In this document: positions 57,468-64,000 of the stretch, piece by piece
Numbering within the stretch: the stretch's first letter is position 1
Layout: each line of letters starts with the position of its first letter
From: Pacificispira sp002696645
Lineage (GTDB): Bacteria > Pseudomonadota > Alphaproteobacteria > UBA8366 > Aestuariispiraceae
NCBI RefSeq assembly: GCF_048892425.1
Contig: NZ_JBLZHU010000002.1
Span: forward strand, 561,939 to 625,938
Reading direction: 5' to 3'
Length of the DNA: 64,000 nt
Position numbers and translations under genes: made by a program
The notes under the pieces: generated by a model
The model's database searches: none
The model's input: only the letters and a program-made list of their open reading frames with translations
What the model was told of the DNA's origin: nothing

Positions 57468-58622
57468 ATGTCGTTGATCCAGCCGAATGCCGAATTGTTG
57501 AAAGCAGCCGAACGTCCGTTTGAAGACGCCCGCGCAATGCCGCCCAGTGTTTATACCAGTCAGGCGTTTCTGCAGCAGGAGCTTGAAACCATTTTCTCCA
57601 AAGACTGGGTCTGTGTCGGTCGTGTCAGCAGTTTGGCCAATCCGGGGGATTATCTGACCTATGAATTGGCGGGCCAGCCCGTCTTTGTGATCCGAGATCG
57701 GGAGGGGGCGATTAAGGCATTCTCAAACGTCTGCCTGCACCGCATGTCGACCATGCTGCAGGGCTGTGGCAATACCCGCGCTGTTGTATGCCCCTATCAT
57801 GCCTGGACCTATGGTCTGGACGGACAATTGCGTGGCGCGCCCTTCATGGGCCAGACGACAGGATTCTGTAAGGAAGATTACAAACTGCCCGCCATACGGT
57901 GCGAAGAATGGCTGGGTTGGATTTATATCACGCTGGACAATGATCGTCCCTCTGTTGCTGAGGCGCTGGAGCCCCTGCGGGAGATGATCGCGCAATATGG
58001 CATGGAAGACTATGTCGAATGCTTTCGTGAAACTCATGTCTGGAACACCAATTGGAAGGTCCTGGCCGAAAATTTCATGGAATCCTATCACCTGCCGGTC
58101 TGCCATGCGGCAACGGTGGGCGGCTTTTCCAAGCTGGAGGAGATGGAGTGTCCGCCGGGATTGCCCGCCTTCAATTATCATTGGATTACCAAAGAGGCAT
58201 CCCTGGCGATTGGCAATGCCCATCCCAGCAATACCAAGCTACAGGGCCGTTGGCGCAAGACGACCGGGCTGCTGACGCTATACCCCAGTCACCTGATCAC
58301 TCTGACGCCAGGTTATTTTTGGTATCTATCGCTGCACCCCAAAGGGCCAGACCAGGTCGCTATGGTTTTTGGTGGGGGCCTGTCGCCGGACTTCATCAAT
58401 GATCCAAAGGCGGATGAATATATCGCGACGCTGAAGACCCTGCTGGACGCGGTGAATGAGGAAGATAAAGGCTGTACGGAGAAAGTGTATAAGGGCATGA
58501 ATGCTAACTCAGCAAAGGCCGGGCATTTATCCTATCTGGAACGCCCCTTGTATGATTTCATGCATTACATCGCGGACCGAACGGCGGGATTTGATCGTTC
58601 CACCGCGCTTGCGGCAGAGTGA
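57468..58622 (+). CDS. Rieske non-heme iron oxygenase alpha subunit (quaternary-amine type)
   Basis: A 384-residue oxygenase. Rieske ligands are Cys89-x-His91 and Cys108-x2-His111 (NVCLHRM, VCPYHAW). The mononuclear iron region is AENFMESYHLPVCH, with His208 and His213 and a Glu (205) at the bridging position that is Asp in most dioxygenases. Glu there is known from carnitine monooxygenase and its relatives that oxidise betaine-like substrates, so a methyl-amine or quaternary-amine substrate is likely (inference). It has no ferredoxin reductase gene beside it. A second similar oxygenase gene follows after 7 bases. Confidence 0.86.
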   Translation: MSLIQPNAELLKAAERPFEDARAMPPSVYTSQAFLQQELETIFSKDWVCVGRVSSLANPGDYLTYELAGQPVFVIRDREGAIKAFSNVCLHRMSTMLQGCGNTRAVVCPYHAWTYGLDGQLRGAPFMGQTTGFCKEDYKLPAIRCEEWLGWIYITLDNDRPSVAEALEPLREMIAQYGMEDYVECFRETHVWNTNWKVLAENFMESYHLPVCHAATVGGFSKLEEMECPPGLPAFNYHWITKEASLAIGNAHPSNTKLQGRWRKTTGLLTLYPSHLITLTPGYFWYLSLHPKGPDQVAMVFGGGLSPDFINDPKADEYIATLKTLLDAVNEEDKGCTEKVYKGMNANSAKAGHLSYLERPLYDFMHYIADRTAGFDRSTALAAE

Positions 58623-58629
58623 GACCTCG

Positions 58630-59778
58630 ATGGACGCTCCGAGCGCATCAATCTCTCACATGACCGACACGCTCCGCATCATTGCGACCCTGCCAGCGGA
58701 TCAGGCTCAGACGCTGCCCGGTCGGTTCTATACCGACCCCGATTATTTCCAATATGAGGTCGAGACCTTCCTGTCCCGCGAATGGCATTGCCTGGGCCGA
58801 GTAGATGAAATTCCCAATCCTGGGGATTATTTCACCGCCCGCCTGTTTGCGGAGGCCCTGTTGGTCGTGCGTGGTGATGATGGACAGGTTCGGGTCTTGT
58901 CCAATGTCTGCCGCCATCGTGGCATGCTGCTGGCGGAAGGCAGCGGTTCCACACGGCGCTTTGTCTGTTCTTATCATGCTTGGAGTTATGATCGTTCCGG
59001 TCAATTGAGTGCCGCGCCGCGTATGCAGGAGAAGGGTGTTGGCGCAAAAACCTGCCGCCTGCCAGAATTTCGCTGCGAGGTTTGGAACGGTTTTATCTAT
59101 GCCAACCTGGACGATGGTGCGATACCCTTGGCGCCTCGATTGGAGGCGCTCAATCAGGTGCTGGCCCCCTATCGCACCCAGGGGATGCGCTATGTTCAGA
59201 GTTTTGAGGAGGAATGGCAGACCAATTGGAAATGCCTGGTTGAGAATTTCATGGAGTCCTATCATCTCTCCGTCGTGCATCCAAAGACGCTGCATCCCTA
59301 TACTCCGACAGGCCTTAGCCGGAAGGCACTGTCTGGCGAGGCTTTCACCTCCTATTGTGCCAATTATCCCGATACGGCCGCAACAAGGGGGCTTGGGGCA
59401 GACACGTTACGTGTAGAGGAACGCCGCCGCTCCACTCTGTTTTCTGTCTTCCCTACTCAGATTGCCAGCCAAGCCGCAACGCTGTTGGTGTCCTTTGGAA
59501 TCCAGCCGCTTGCCGTTGACCGCATTCGGGTGCGTTGGACCTTGTCCACCTATGGCGATGAATTGACACAGGATGAGCTCGATGCCCGCATTGCCCTATG
59601 GCAGGAGGTCAATCTGGAAGACCGCATCAAACTGGAAAAGATGCAACAGGCCCTAACCTCTCGTCATGCCACATCCGGCCCCCTGGCCCCGGAGGATTAC
59701 GAAGGCACCATCGCAGACTTCCATCGATATCTGGCGCGGCAACTGCCTGCCATGCCTAAAATCGCGGCGGTCGGCTGA
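58630..59778 (+). CDS. Second Rieske non-heme iron oxygenase alpha subunit (quaternary-amine type)
   Basis: A 382-residue oxygenase from the ATG at 58630; the upstream open frame only overlaps the previous gene. Rieske ligands are Cys94-x-His96 and Cys113-x2-His116 (NVCRHRG, VCSYHAW). The iron region VENFMESYHLSVVH gives Glu209, His212 and His217, the same Glu-type bridge as its neighbour. The two proteins are similar over their whole length but clearly diverged, so this is an old duplication. They may form a mixed oligomer or act on successive steps. It converges on the molybdopterin oxidoreductase gene with a 20-base gap. Confidence 0.86.
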   Translation: MDAPSASISHMTDTLRIIATLPADQAQTLPGRFYTDPDYFQYEVETFLSREWHCLGRVDEIPNPGDYFTARLFAEALLVVRGDDGQVRVLSNVCRHRGMLLAEGSGSTRRFVCSYHAWSYDRSGQLSAAPRMQEKGVGAKTCRLPEFRCEVWNGFIYANLDDGAIPLAPRLEALNQVLAPYRTQGMRYVQSFEEEWQTNWKCLVENFMESYHLSVVHPKTLHPYTPTGLSRKALSGEAFTSYCANYPDTAATRGLGADTLRVEERRRSTLFSVFPTQIASQAATLLVSFGIQPLAVDRIRVRWTLSTYGDELTQDELDARIALWQEVNLEDRIKLEKMQQALTSRHATSGPLAPEDYEGTIADFHRYLARQLPAMPKIAAVG

Positions 59779-59798
59779 GGTGGAAAAGTCGGCTACCG

Positions 59799-62138
59799 TC
59801 AGATTTTGCGAATATCACACCAGGAACAACGCAAGGGGATTGATCCACTGATCGGGTCCCGGTGGTCTGTTGAGATTGCCTGATTGAAATTGGTCGCCAT
59901 TCTGTTTCCGTCCGGATTGGGGGCATCGTCGCTGTTGCTGACTGCCCAGCCATGCTGTGCAAAGACCGCGTCTGGGGCCAGGTCCTTGGTTGGTTTGGCT
60001 CGGGCGATGAAGCGCCCGGCCTTGGTGGAAATCTCAACCCAGTCATGCAGCGCGATGCCATAGGCCTCAGCCGTTTCCAATGACAGTTCCAGAACCGGGT
60101 CCGGGGTCAGTCGCCGCAGTGAAGCGATGTTTCGGCCCTGGGAATGGCAATAGGTGATGGTCTTCGCAGAACTGAGGCGCAGGGGGTAGGCGGTGTCCGT
60201 ATTGGCGGGCAACGCCCCGGCATCCAAAGTCGGCACCGGATCATACCCGCTCTGCAACAATTGTTCGGAATAGATTTCCAGTCGCTTTGTCGGGGTTGCG
60301 AAACCATTCTCCAGATAGGCAGACAATTTTACGCTGTCTGGCAGTGTGATCCCTTCCGGGTTTGCTTTCAATTCTTCCAACTCAACGCCCGACGGGGCCA
60401 GAATATGGGCGTGTCCCTTATCGGCGTCACAGTCGAACATAACATCGGCCAGCCCCAGGCGTTGTGCCAGATCCAAAACAATATCCGTATCACTGCGCGA
60501 CTCCCCGATGGGCGGGATGATGGCAGGCCTCAGTTGAACCTTGCGCATGCCTTCCAGACTGACATCGAAACCGGGTCTCAGGCCCTCGCGCTCCCAGGAC
60601 GTGGCGACGGGCAGGACGATGTCGGCGTATTCTGCGGTGGCGTTCAGGAAGAAATCCGTATGGACATGGAACTCTAGTTTTTCGAAGGCTTCCCTGGCTT
60701 TCGCGGGATCAGGCTGGGCTGCCAGGATATTACCGCCAAAGGATATCAAGGCCCTTATCGGATAGGGTTTCTGCGTCAGGACCGCGTCATAGACATCGCG
60801 TGCCGTCACCCATCCCAATTTGCCAGGGCCAATGGGGCGCGTGTCCAGGCCCAGAGCCTTGTCGCGCTGTGCGTCGGTCAGCAGGTCATGGCCCGCAATA
60901 TCGTTGAATCGGGCCGCCCCACCGGGGATATTGCCACCCGCGCGGCCATAGCTGCCGGTTAAGCCATACAGAATGGAAATCGCGCGGTCGGTCTGGCTTG
61001 CCGTCGCACTCTGCCCCACGCCATTCCAGGCGTAATAGGCGACCGATGCGCTGTCGGCCAGAATATCTGCCGCCTTCTGTAGCTGTTCTTCCGGAATGCC
61101 GGTGATTTCCGCCACACGGGCGGGGGGATACTCCGCCGCCGCCTCTGCGAAGATCTGCAATGCGGTCCGGCAAGGGATGTCTCCCGTGGCGGTGGACACC
61201 TGATTCCTGGCCATCAGGGTGGCCTTTGTAGGGTCCGCCCGCCACTGTCCAGGCCCCGCCGTGTCAAAGGCCAACAGCGAGTCATCCCCTGATCCAGCGG
61301 CCATTATGACGGCCGCGTCCCCTTGTGGGTCCACATCGCTTTGGCGCAGGTATGCACCGGTATCATCGCGCACCAGAAAGGCCGCATTGGTCCATTCCCG
61401 CACAAAGGCGACATCAAACCGGCCAGATTTCAGCATCAGATTCGCCAGCCCCAAGGCCAGCGCCTGATCGGTGCCGGGCCGCACCTTAAGCCAGCACTCC
61501 GCCCGCCTGGCATACAGGGTCGGGCGGGGATCGACGACGATCATCTTGACGCCGCGCCGCATCGCCTTTTGCACCTCAATCGACCGCGCCAACCAGGTCG
61601 CTGCCGGGTTATGACCCCACAGCAGAACGCAATCCGTATGGGCGAAATCCGGCGTGCCGATATCGCTGCCATAGGTCAGCCGGGCCACAAAATCCTTGTG
61701 CCAGTTACAAATCTCTGTCCCATAAATCGTATTGGGGCTGCCATAGGCACGGATGAAACGCTCAACCCAGGAAATACAATCCGACATATGGGTGCCGCTG
61801 GGCGTGGTAACGGAAAAGGCAACCTGCTCCGTCCCATGCGCGTCGCGAATGCGCCCCATATGGCCCGCGATTTCGCTCATCGCCGCATCCCAGGAAATCG
61901 GCTCCCAGGTCGGCACCTTGGCCCCTTTTGGGGATGTGCGGCGCAACGGCTGGGTCAGGCGGTCCTTGTGATAGACCAGTTCCGTCACCGCCTTCCCCTT
62001 GGGACACAGCGTCTTGCCACTGGGATGACCGGGCATCGGCTCAACCCCCACAATCGCCCCATCCTCAACCAACACCTCGCACCCACACCGCGACCGGCAT
62101 TGCGTACAAAAGGCAGGCACACGCTGTTGCTTAGTCAT
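59799..62138 (-). CDS. Molybdopterin-dependent oxidoreductase with N-terminal 4Fe-4S cluster
   Basis: A 779-residue member of the DMSO-reductase/formate-dehydrogenase family. The N-terminal 4Fe-4S ligands are Cys11, Cys14, Cys18 and Cys45 (FCTQCRSRCG, LCPKGKA). Cys144 in GTEICNWHKD is the probable molybdenum ligand. The C-terminal molydopterin-dinucleotide domain is present (LELSLETAEAYGIALHDWVEI). There is no twin-arginine signal, so it is cytoplasmic. Electron-transfer partner genes are not adjacent. It may be a cytosolic formate or biotin-sulfoxide/thiosulfate-like enzyme; the substrate cannot be read. Confidence 0.88.
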   Translation of the reverse strand: MTKQQRVPAFCTQCRSRCGCEVLVEDGAIVGVEPMPGHPSGKTLCPKGKAVTELVYHKDRLTQPLRRTSPKGAKVPTWEPISWDAAMSEIAGHMGRIRDAHGTEQVAFSVTTPSGTHMSDCISWVERFIRAYGSPNTIYGTEICNWHKDFVARLTYGSDIGTPDFAHTDCVLLWGHNPAATWLARSIEVQKAMRRGVKMIVVDPRPTLYARRAECWLKVRPGTDQALALGLANLMLKSGRFDVAFVREWTNAAFLVRDDTGAYLRQSDVDPQGDAAVIMAAGSGDDSLLAFDTAGPGQWRADPTKATLMARNQVSTATGDIPCRTALQIFAEAAAEYPPARVAEITGIPEEQLQKAADILADSASVAYYAWNGVGQSATASQTDRAISILYGLTGSYGRAGGNIPGGAARFNDIAGHDLLTDAQRDKALGLDTRPIGPGKLGWVTARDVYDAVLTQKPYPIRALISFGGNILAAQPDPAKAREAFEKLEFHVHTDFFLNATAEYADIVLPVATSWEREGLRPGFDVSLEGMRKVQLRPAIIPPIGESRSDTDIVLDLAQRLGLADVMFDCDADKGHAHILAPSGVELEELKANPEGITLPDSVKLSAYLENGFATPTKRLEIYSEQLLQSGYDPVPTLDAGALPANTDTAYPLRLSSAKTITYCHSQGRNIASLRRLTPDPVLELSLETAEAYGIALHDWVEISTKAGRFIARAKPTKDLAPDAVFAQHGWAVSNSDDAPNPDGNRMATNFNQAISTDHRDPISGSIPLRCSWCDIRKI

Positions 62139-62303
62139 GATAAACGCTCCAAGGGTCCGCCCAGGGGGAAACGGATTGGGTCAACGGGGGTAGGGTTACG
62201 ACGGTCCATGCGAAATAGTAGCCACAACACGCTAATGCGCAATGGCTCGTCCGCACAGGGAAAGTTGTGGGATTTGGCTTTAGTGGAAGTGCTTGGAGAA
62301 AAA

Positions 62304-62380
62304 TGGTGGCGGATCAGGGATTCGAACCCCGGACACACGGATTATGATTCCGCCGCTCTAACCAGCTGAGCTAATCCGCC
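62304..62380 (-). tRNA. tRNA-Met (CAT), elongator
   Basis: Read on the minus strand, a complete 77-base cloverleaf with encoded CCA is seen. The acceptor stem is GGCGGAT/ATCCGCC with discriminator A. The D-arm is GCTCAGCTGGTTAGAGC, the anticodon stem is GCGGA/TCCGT with loop ATCATAA (anticodon CAT), and the T-arm is CCGGGGTTCGAATCCCTG-like. The GCGGAATCATAATCCG anticodon arm is that of elongator tRNA-Met. Acceptor and anticodon stem sequences do not fit initiator or Ile(CAT) tRNA. Confidence 0.93.
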
Positions 62381-62470
62381 ACGATGCGCTGGGCATCTTC
62401 TCTGCAGGCTGGGGCGCGGGGGCCTTTGCACTGCGGAGGTGCGCTTCAATATAAAGACTGACCCGGCCTG

Positions 62471-63661
62471 TCAAGCGGCGACATTGCCTTGGGTCGACAT
62501 TCCTTGCCGTAAAATCCATCCACCGCCCAAAACGCGGCTTTGGGCGTCGTCGTTCGGGGCATAGAAAACACAGGCCTGACCGGGGGACACGCCAAATTGC
62601 GGCTGGTCGAAGGCGACCGTGACATCGCCCAGCGGTGTCGTGGCGACGGTGGCCTGCACCGGGGCCATGGTGTTGCGGATCTTGACCAGCACCGATTGCG
62701 GCCCATCGGACAGGCGCGACGGGTGCAGCCAGTTGACCGTGCCCAGGGTCAGGCTGCTGACCGCCAGGGCCTCACGCGGGCCGACGATGACTTGTGCGTT
62801 TTCGGGGTCCAGGCGGATGACATACAGCCGGTCCGTGTCGTCGGCGCGCCCGCCAATGCCGATCCCCTTGCGCTGACCAATGGTATAGCGCAACACGCCG
62901 TCATGCTGGCCCAGCACAGTGCCATCCAGATGCACGATATTGCCGGGGCGGGCGGCTTCCGGGCGCAGCTTCTCCACAATGCGGGCATAAGACCCGTCGG
63001 GCACGAAACAGATGTCCTGGCTGTCTGGCTTGTCGGCGACGGGCAGGTCGAAATAATCGGCCAGCAGGCGGGTTTCCGCCTTGGTCAATCCGCCCAGTGG
63101 GAAGCGCAGGTAATCCAATTGCTCCTGCGTTGTGGCGAACAGGAAATAGCTCTGGTCCTTGCCGGGGTCCACGGCGGCATGCAGTTCGGACGGGCCGTCT
63201 GCGGGGCGCTGACGCCGGATATAATGGCCGGTGGCGAGTGCGACGGCGTTGAGTTCCCGTGCGGTACTCAACAGGTCGCGGAATTTTACGGTCTGGTTAC
63301 AGCGCACACAGGGGATCGGTGTCTCGCCCCGTGCATAGGAATCGGCAAAATCCTCAATCACCGCATCGCGGAAGGCGCTTTCGTAATCCAGCACATAATG
63401 GGGAATGCCAATCCGGTCGGCGACATTGCGGGCGTCATGGATGTCCTGACCGGCGCAACAGGCGCCCTTTTTCTGGATCGCCGCGCCATGATCATACAGT
63501 TGCAACGTGATCCCCACCACGTCATAGCCCAATTCTTTCAACAGCGCGGCGGTGACGGAGGAATCAACGCCCCCGGACATGGCAACAACCACGCGCGCAC
63601 CGGCGGGCATGTCTAGGGTGGCCGGGTCAAAACCGGCGAGAAGGGTTTCTGCGTTGCTCAT
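62471..63661 (-). CDS. mnmA: tRNA-specific 2-thiouridylase MnmA
   Basis: A 396-residue MnmA. The PP-loop SGGVDSS is at residues 29-35. The catalytic cysteines are expected in CVRCN (Cys118/Cys121) and DICFV (Cys218), and the GACCAGQDIHDAR segment is typical. It forms 2-thiouridine at the wobble position of Lys, Glu and Gln tRNAs, using sulfur relayed from IscS. The N-terminal 20 residues before the PP-loop are an extension common in alphaproteobacteria. Its position beside tRNA-Met is ordinary housekeeping. Confidence 0.93.
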   Translation of the reverse strand: MSNAETLLAGFDPATLDMPAGARVVVAMSGGVDSSVTAALLKELGYDVVGITLQLYDHGAAIQKKGACCAGQDIHDARNVADRIGIPHYVLDYESAFRDAVIEDFADSYARGETPIPCVRCNQTVKFRDLLSTARELNAVALATGHYIRRQRPADGPSELHAAVDPGKDQSYFLFATTQEQLDYLRFPLGGLTKAETRLLADYFDLPVADKPDSQDICFVPDGSYARIVEKLRPEAARPGNIVHLDGTVLGQHDGVLRYTIGQRKGIGIGGRADDTDRLYVIRLDPENAQVIVGPREALAVSSLTLGTVNWLHPSRLSDGPQSVLVKIRNTMAPVQATVATTPLGDVTVAFDQPQFGVSPGQACVFYAPNDDAQSRVLGGGWILRQGMSTQGNVAA

Positions 63662-63743
63662 AAGGCCTGAGATATAGGAAAAGGGGGCTGGAACGCAAGG
63701 GTGGTGTCAGGGGGATATAGTAATCCCGCAGTGGGATGCACTA

Positions 63744-63879
63744 TCTGCGCCCAACCCTTTGAGGGGGAGGACGGTTCTGTCTGCGCCCAACCCCTTGAGG
63801 GGGGAGGACGGTTTTATCTACTCCCTCCCCCTTGAGGGGGGAGGACGGGTCTGTTTGCTCCCTCCCCCTTGAGGCAGGG
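63744..63879. repeat. Tandem repeat of CCTTGAGGGGG-type units
   Basis: Four imperfect copies of a unit of about 37 bases occur in direct order, each with (C)CCAACCC or CTCCCTCCCC followed by TTGAGGGGGGAGGACGG. The last copy is truncated. A similar single palindromic piece lies at 34.69 kb. The array abuts the end of the transposase fragment. Confidence 0.75.
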
Positions 63880-64000
63880 CTATCGCATATGAGCGAAGAG
63901 CTTTGTGAGGAAGGCATCATCCCATCCGGCGCGTTTGATTTTGCCCTTGATGGAGCCTTTGTCGTCATTGGCTTTGATGATGTTGAGGGCGAGCTTGCGC
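63880..64000 (-). CDS. ISAs1-family transposase, C-terminal fragment (cut by window edge)
   Basis: Reading the minus strand from the right edge gives an open frame of 39 codons ending at TAG (63880-63882). Its product begins RKLALNIIKAND, contains KRAGWDDAFLTKLF, and ends AHMR. The RxLALN...K...GWDDAFL pattern is the C-terminal end of ISAs1/IS4-like transposases. The rest lies outside the window, so integrity of the element cannot be judged. The tandem repeat array lies directly behind its stop. Confidence 0.75.
   Translation of the reverse strand, partial: RKLALNIIKANDDKGSIKGKIKRAGWDDAFLTKLFAHMR

Noticed and set aside
63741..63968. 75-codon minus-strand frame near the right edge
   Set aside because: It is made mostly from the tandem repeat array, overlaps the transposase end in another frame and has low-complexity composition.
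1..64000. CRISPR arrays, rRNA genes, integrases or phage structural genes
   Set aside because: None was seen on either strand. Regularly spaced identical repeats of CRISPR type are absent, and the only tandem array (63.7 kb) has no unique spacers.

Overview
The window is one contiguous stretch of a Gram-negative, almost certainly alphaproteobacterial, chromosome. The evidence is the gene content (TRAP and Liv-type transporters, many SDR and Rieske enzymes, FecIR-type iron signalling), the moderately high GC background and the type of extragenic palindromic repeats. Placement below class (Rhodospirillales-like) is only a guess. Almost all of it is accessory catabolism and uptake. Housekeeping content is limited to an elongator tRNA-Met gene and mnmA at the right end.

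Layout. 0-8.5 kb: a branched-chain-amino-acid-type ABC transporter (binding protein, two ATPases, two permeases) interleaved with three SDR oxidoreductases, a Dabb-domain protein and an IclR regulator. 8.5-11.4 kb: an AT-rich foreign insert holding a ParB/Srx-like nuclease-fold protein and a D12-class DNA adenine methyltransferase, with a palindromic operator laid over their promoter. 11.5-19.1 kb: an orphan WbpB-like sugar dehydrogenase, a GMC oxidoreductase, a nested palindromic MITE, a D-amino-acid operon (class II aldolase, N-carbamoyl-D-amino-acid hydrolase, D-amino-acid transaminase), a divergent HpcH aldolase/CMD pair and a DJ-1/PfpI protein. 19.4-26.4 kb: iron uptake (ECF sigma, FecR, TonB siderophore receptor, PepSY membrane reductase, two small membrane proteins). 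26.7-30.2 kb: an ornithine-cyclodeaminase-like / ammonia-lyase-like / glutaminase operon in which the lyase-like protein lacks the residues that build the MIO cofactor. 30.4-34 kb: an Rrf2 regulator with a thioredoxin-reductase-like flavoprotein, an XRE-cupin regulator and a GabT-type aminotransferase.

34-42.4 kb is a complete phthalate-to-protocatechuate set (oxygenase, reductase, dihydrodiol dehydrogenase, decarboxylase) next to a TAXI-type TRAP transporter and a MarR regulator. The same TTAGATATCTAA palindrome lies before the oxygenase and before the transporter, and a one-mismatch copy lies before marR, so the regulon can be read from the DNA. 42.4-51.4 kb: a FadR-type GntR regulator, a cytosolic gamma-glutamyltransferase-like Ntn hydrolase, a TRAP transporter with fused membrane subunits, a 73-residue protein, aldehyde dehydrogenase, iron-type alcohol dehydrogenase and RidA. 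Triplets of TGGNTCA mark both gntR and the hydrolase operon. 51.4-56.4 kb: extragenic repeats, a ferritin-like diiron protein divergent from a HutC-type GntR regulator, and two unrecognised genes, one a lipoprotein. 56.4-62.1 kb: LysR, two tandem Rieske oxygenases of the quaternary-amine type without a reductase, and a molybdopterin oxidoreductase. 62.3-64 kb: tRNA-Met, mnmA, a short tandem repeat and the C-terminal end of an ISAs1-type transposase cut by the window edge.

The strongest candidates for something undescribed are the MIO-less lyase operon, the ParB-like/Dam island, the MarR-controlled phthalate/TAXI-TRAP regulon and the hairpin-within-a-MITE at 14.2 kb.
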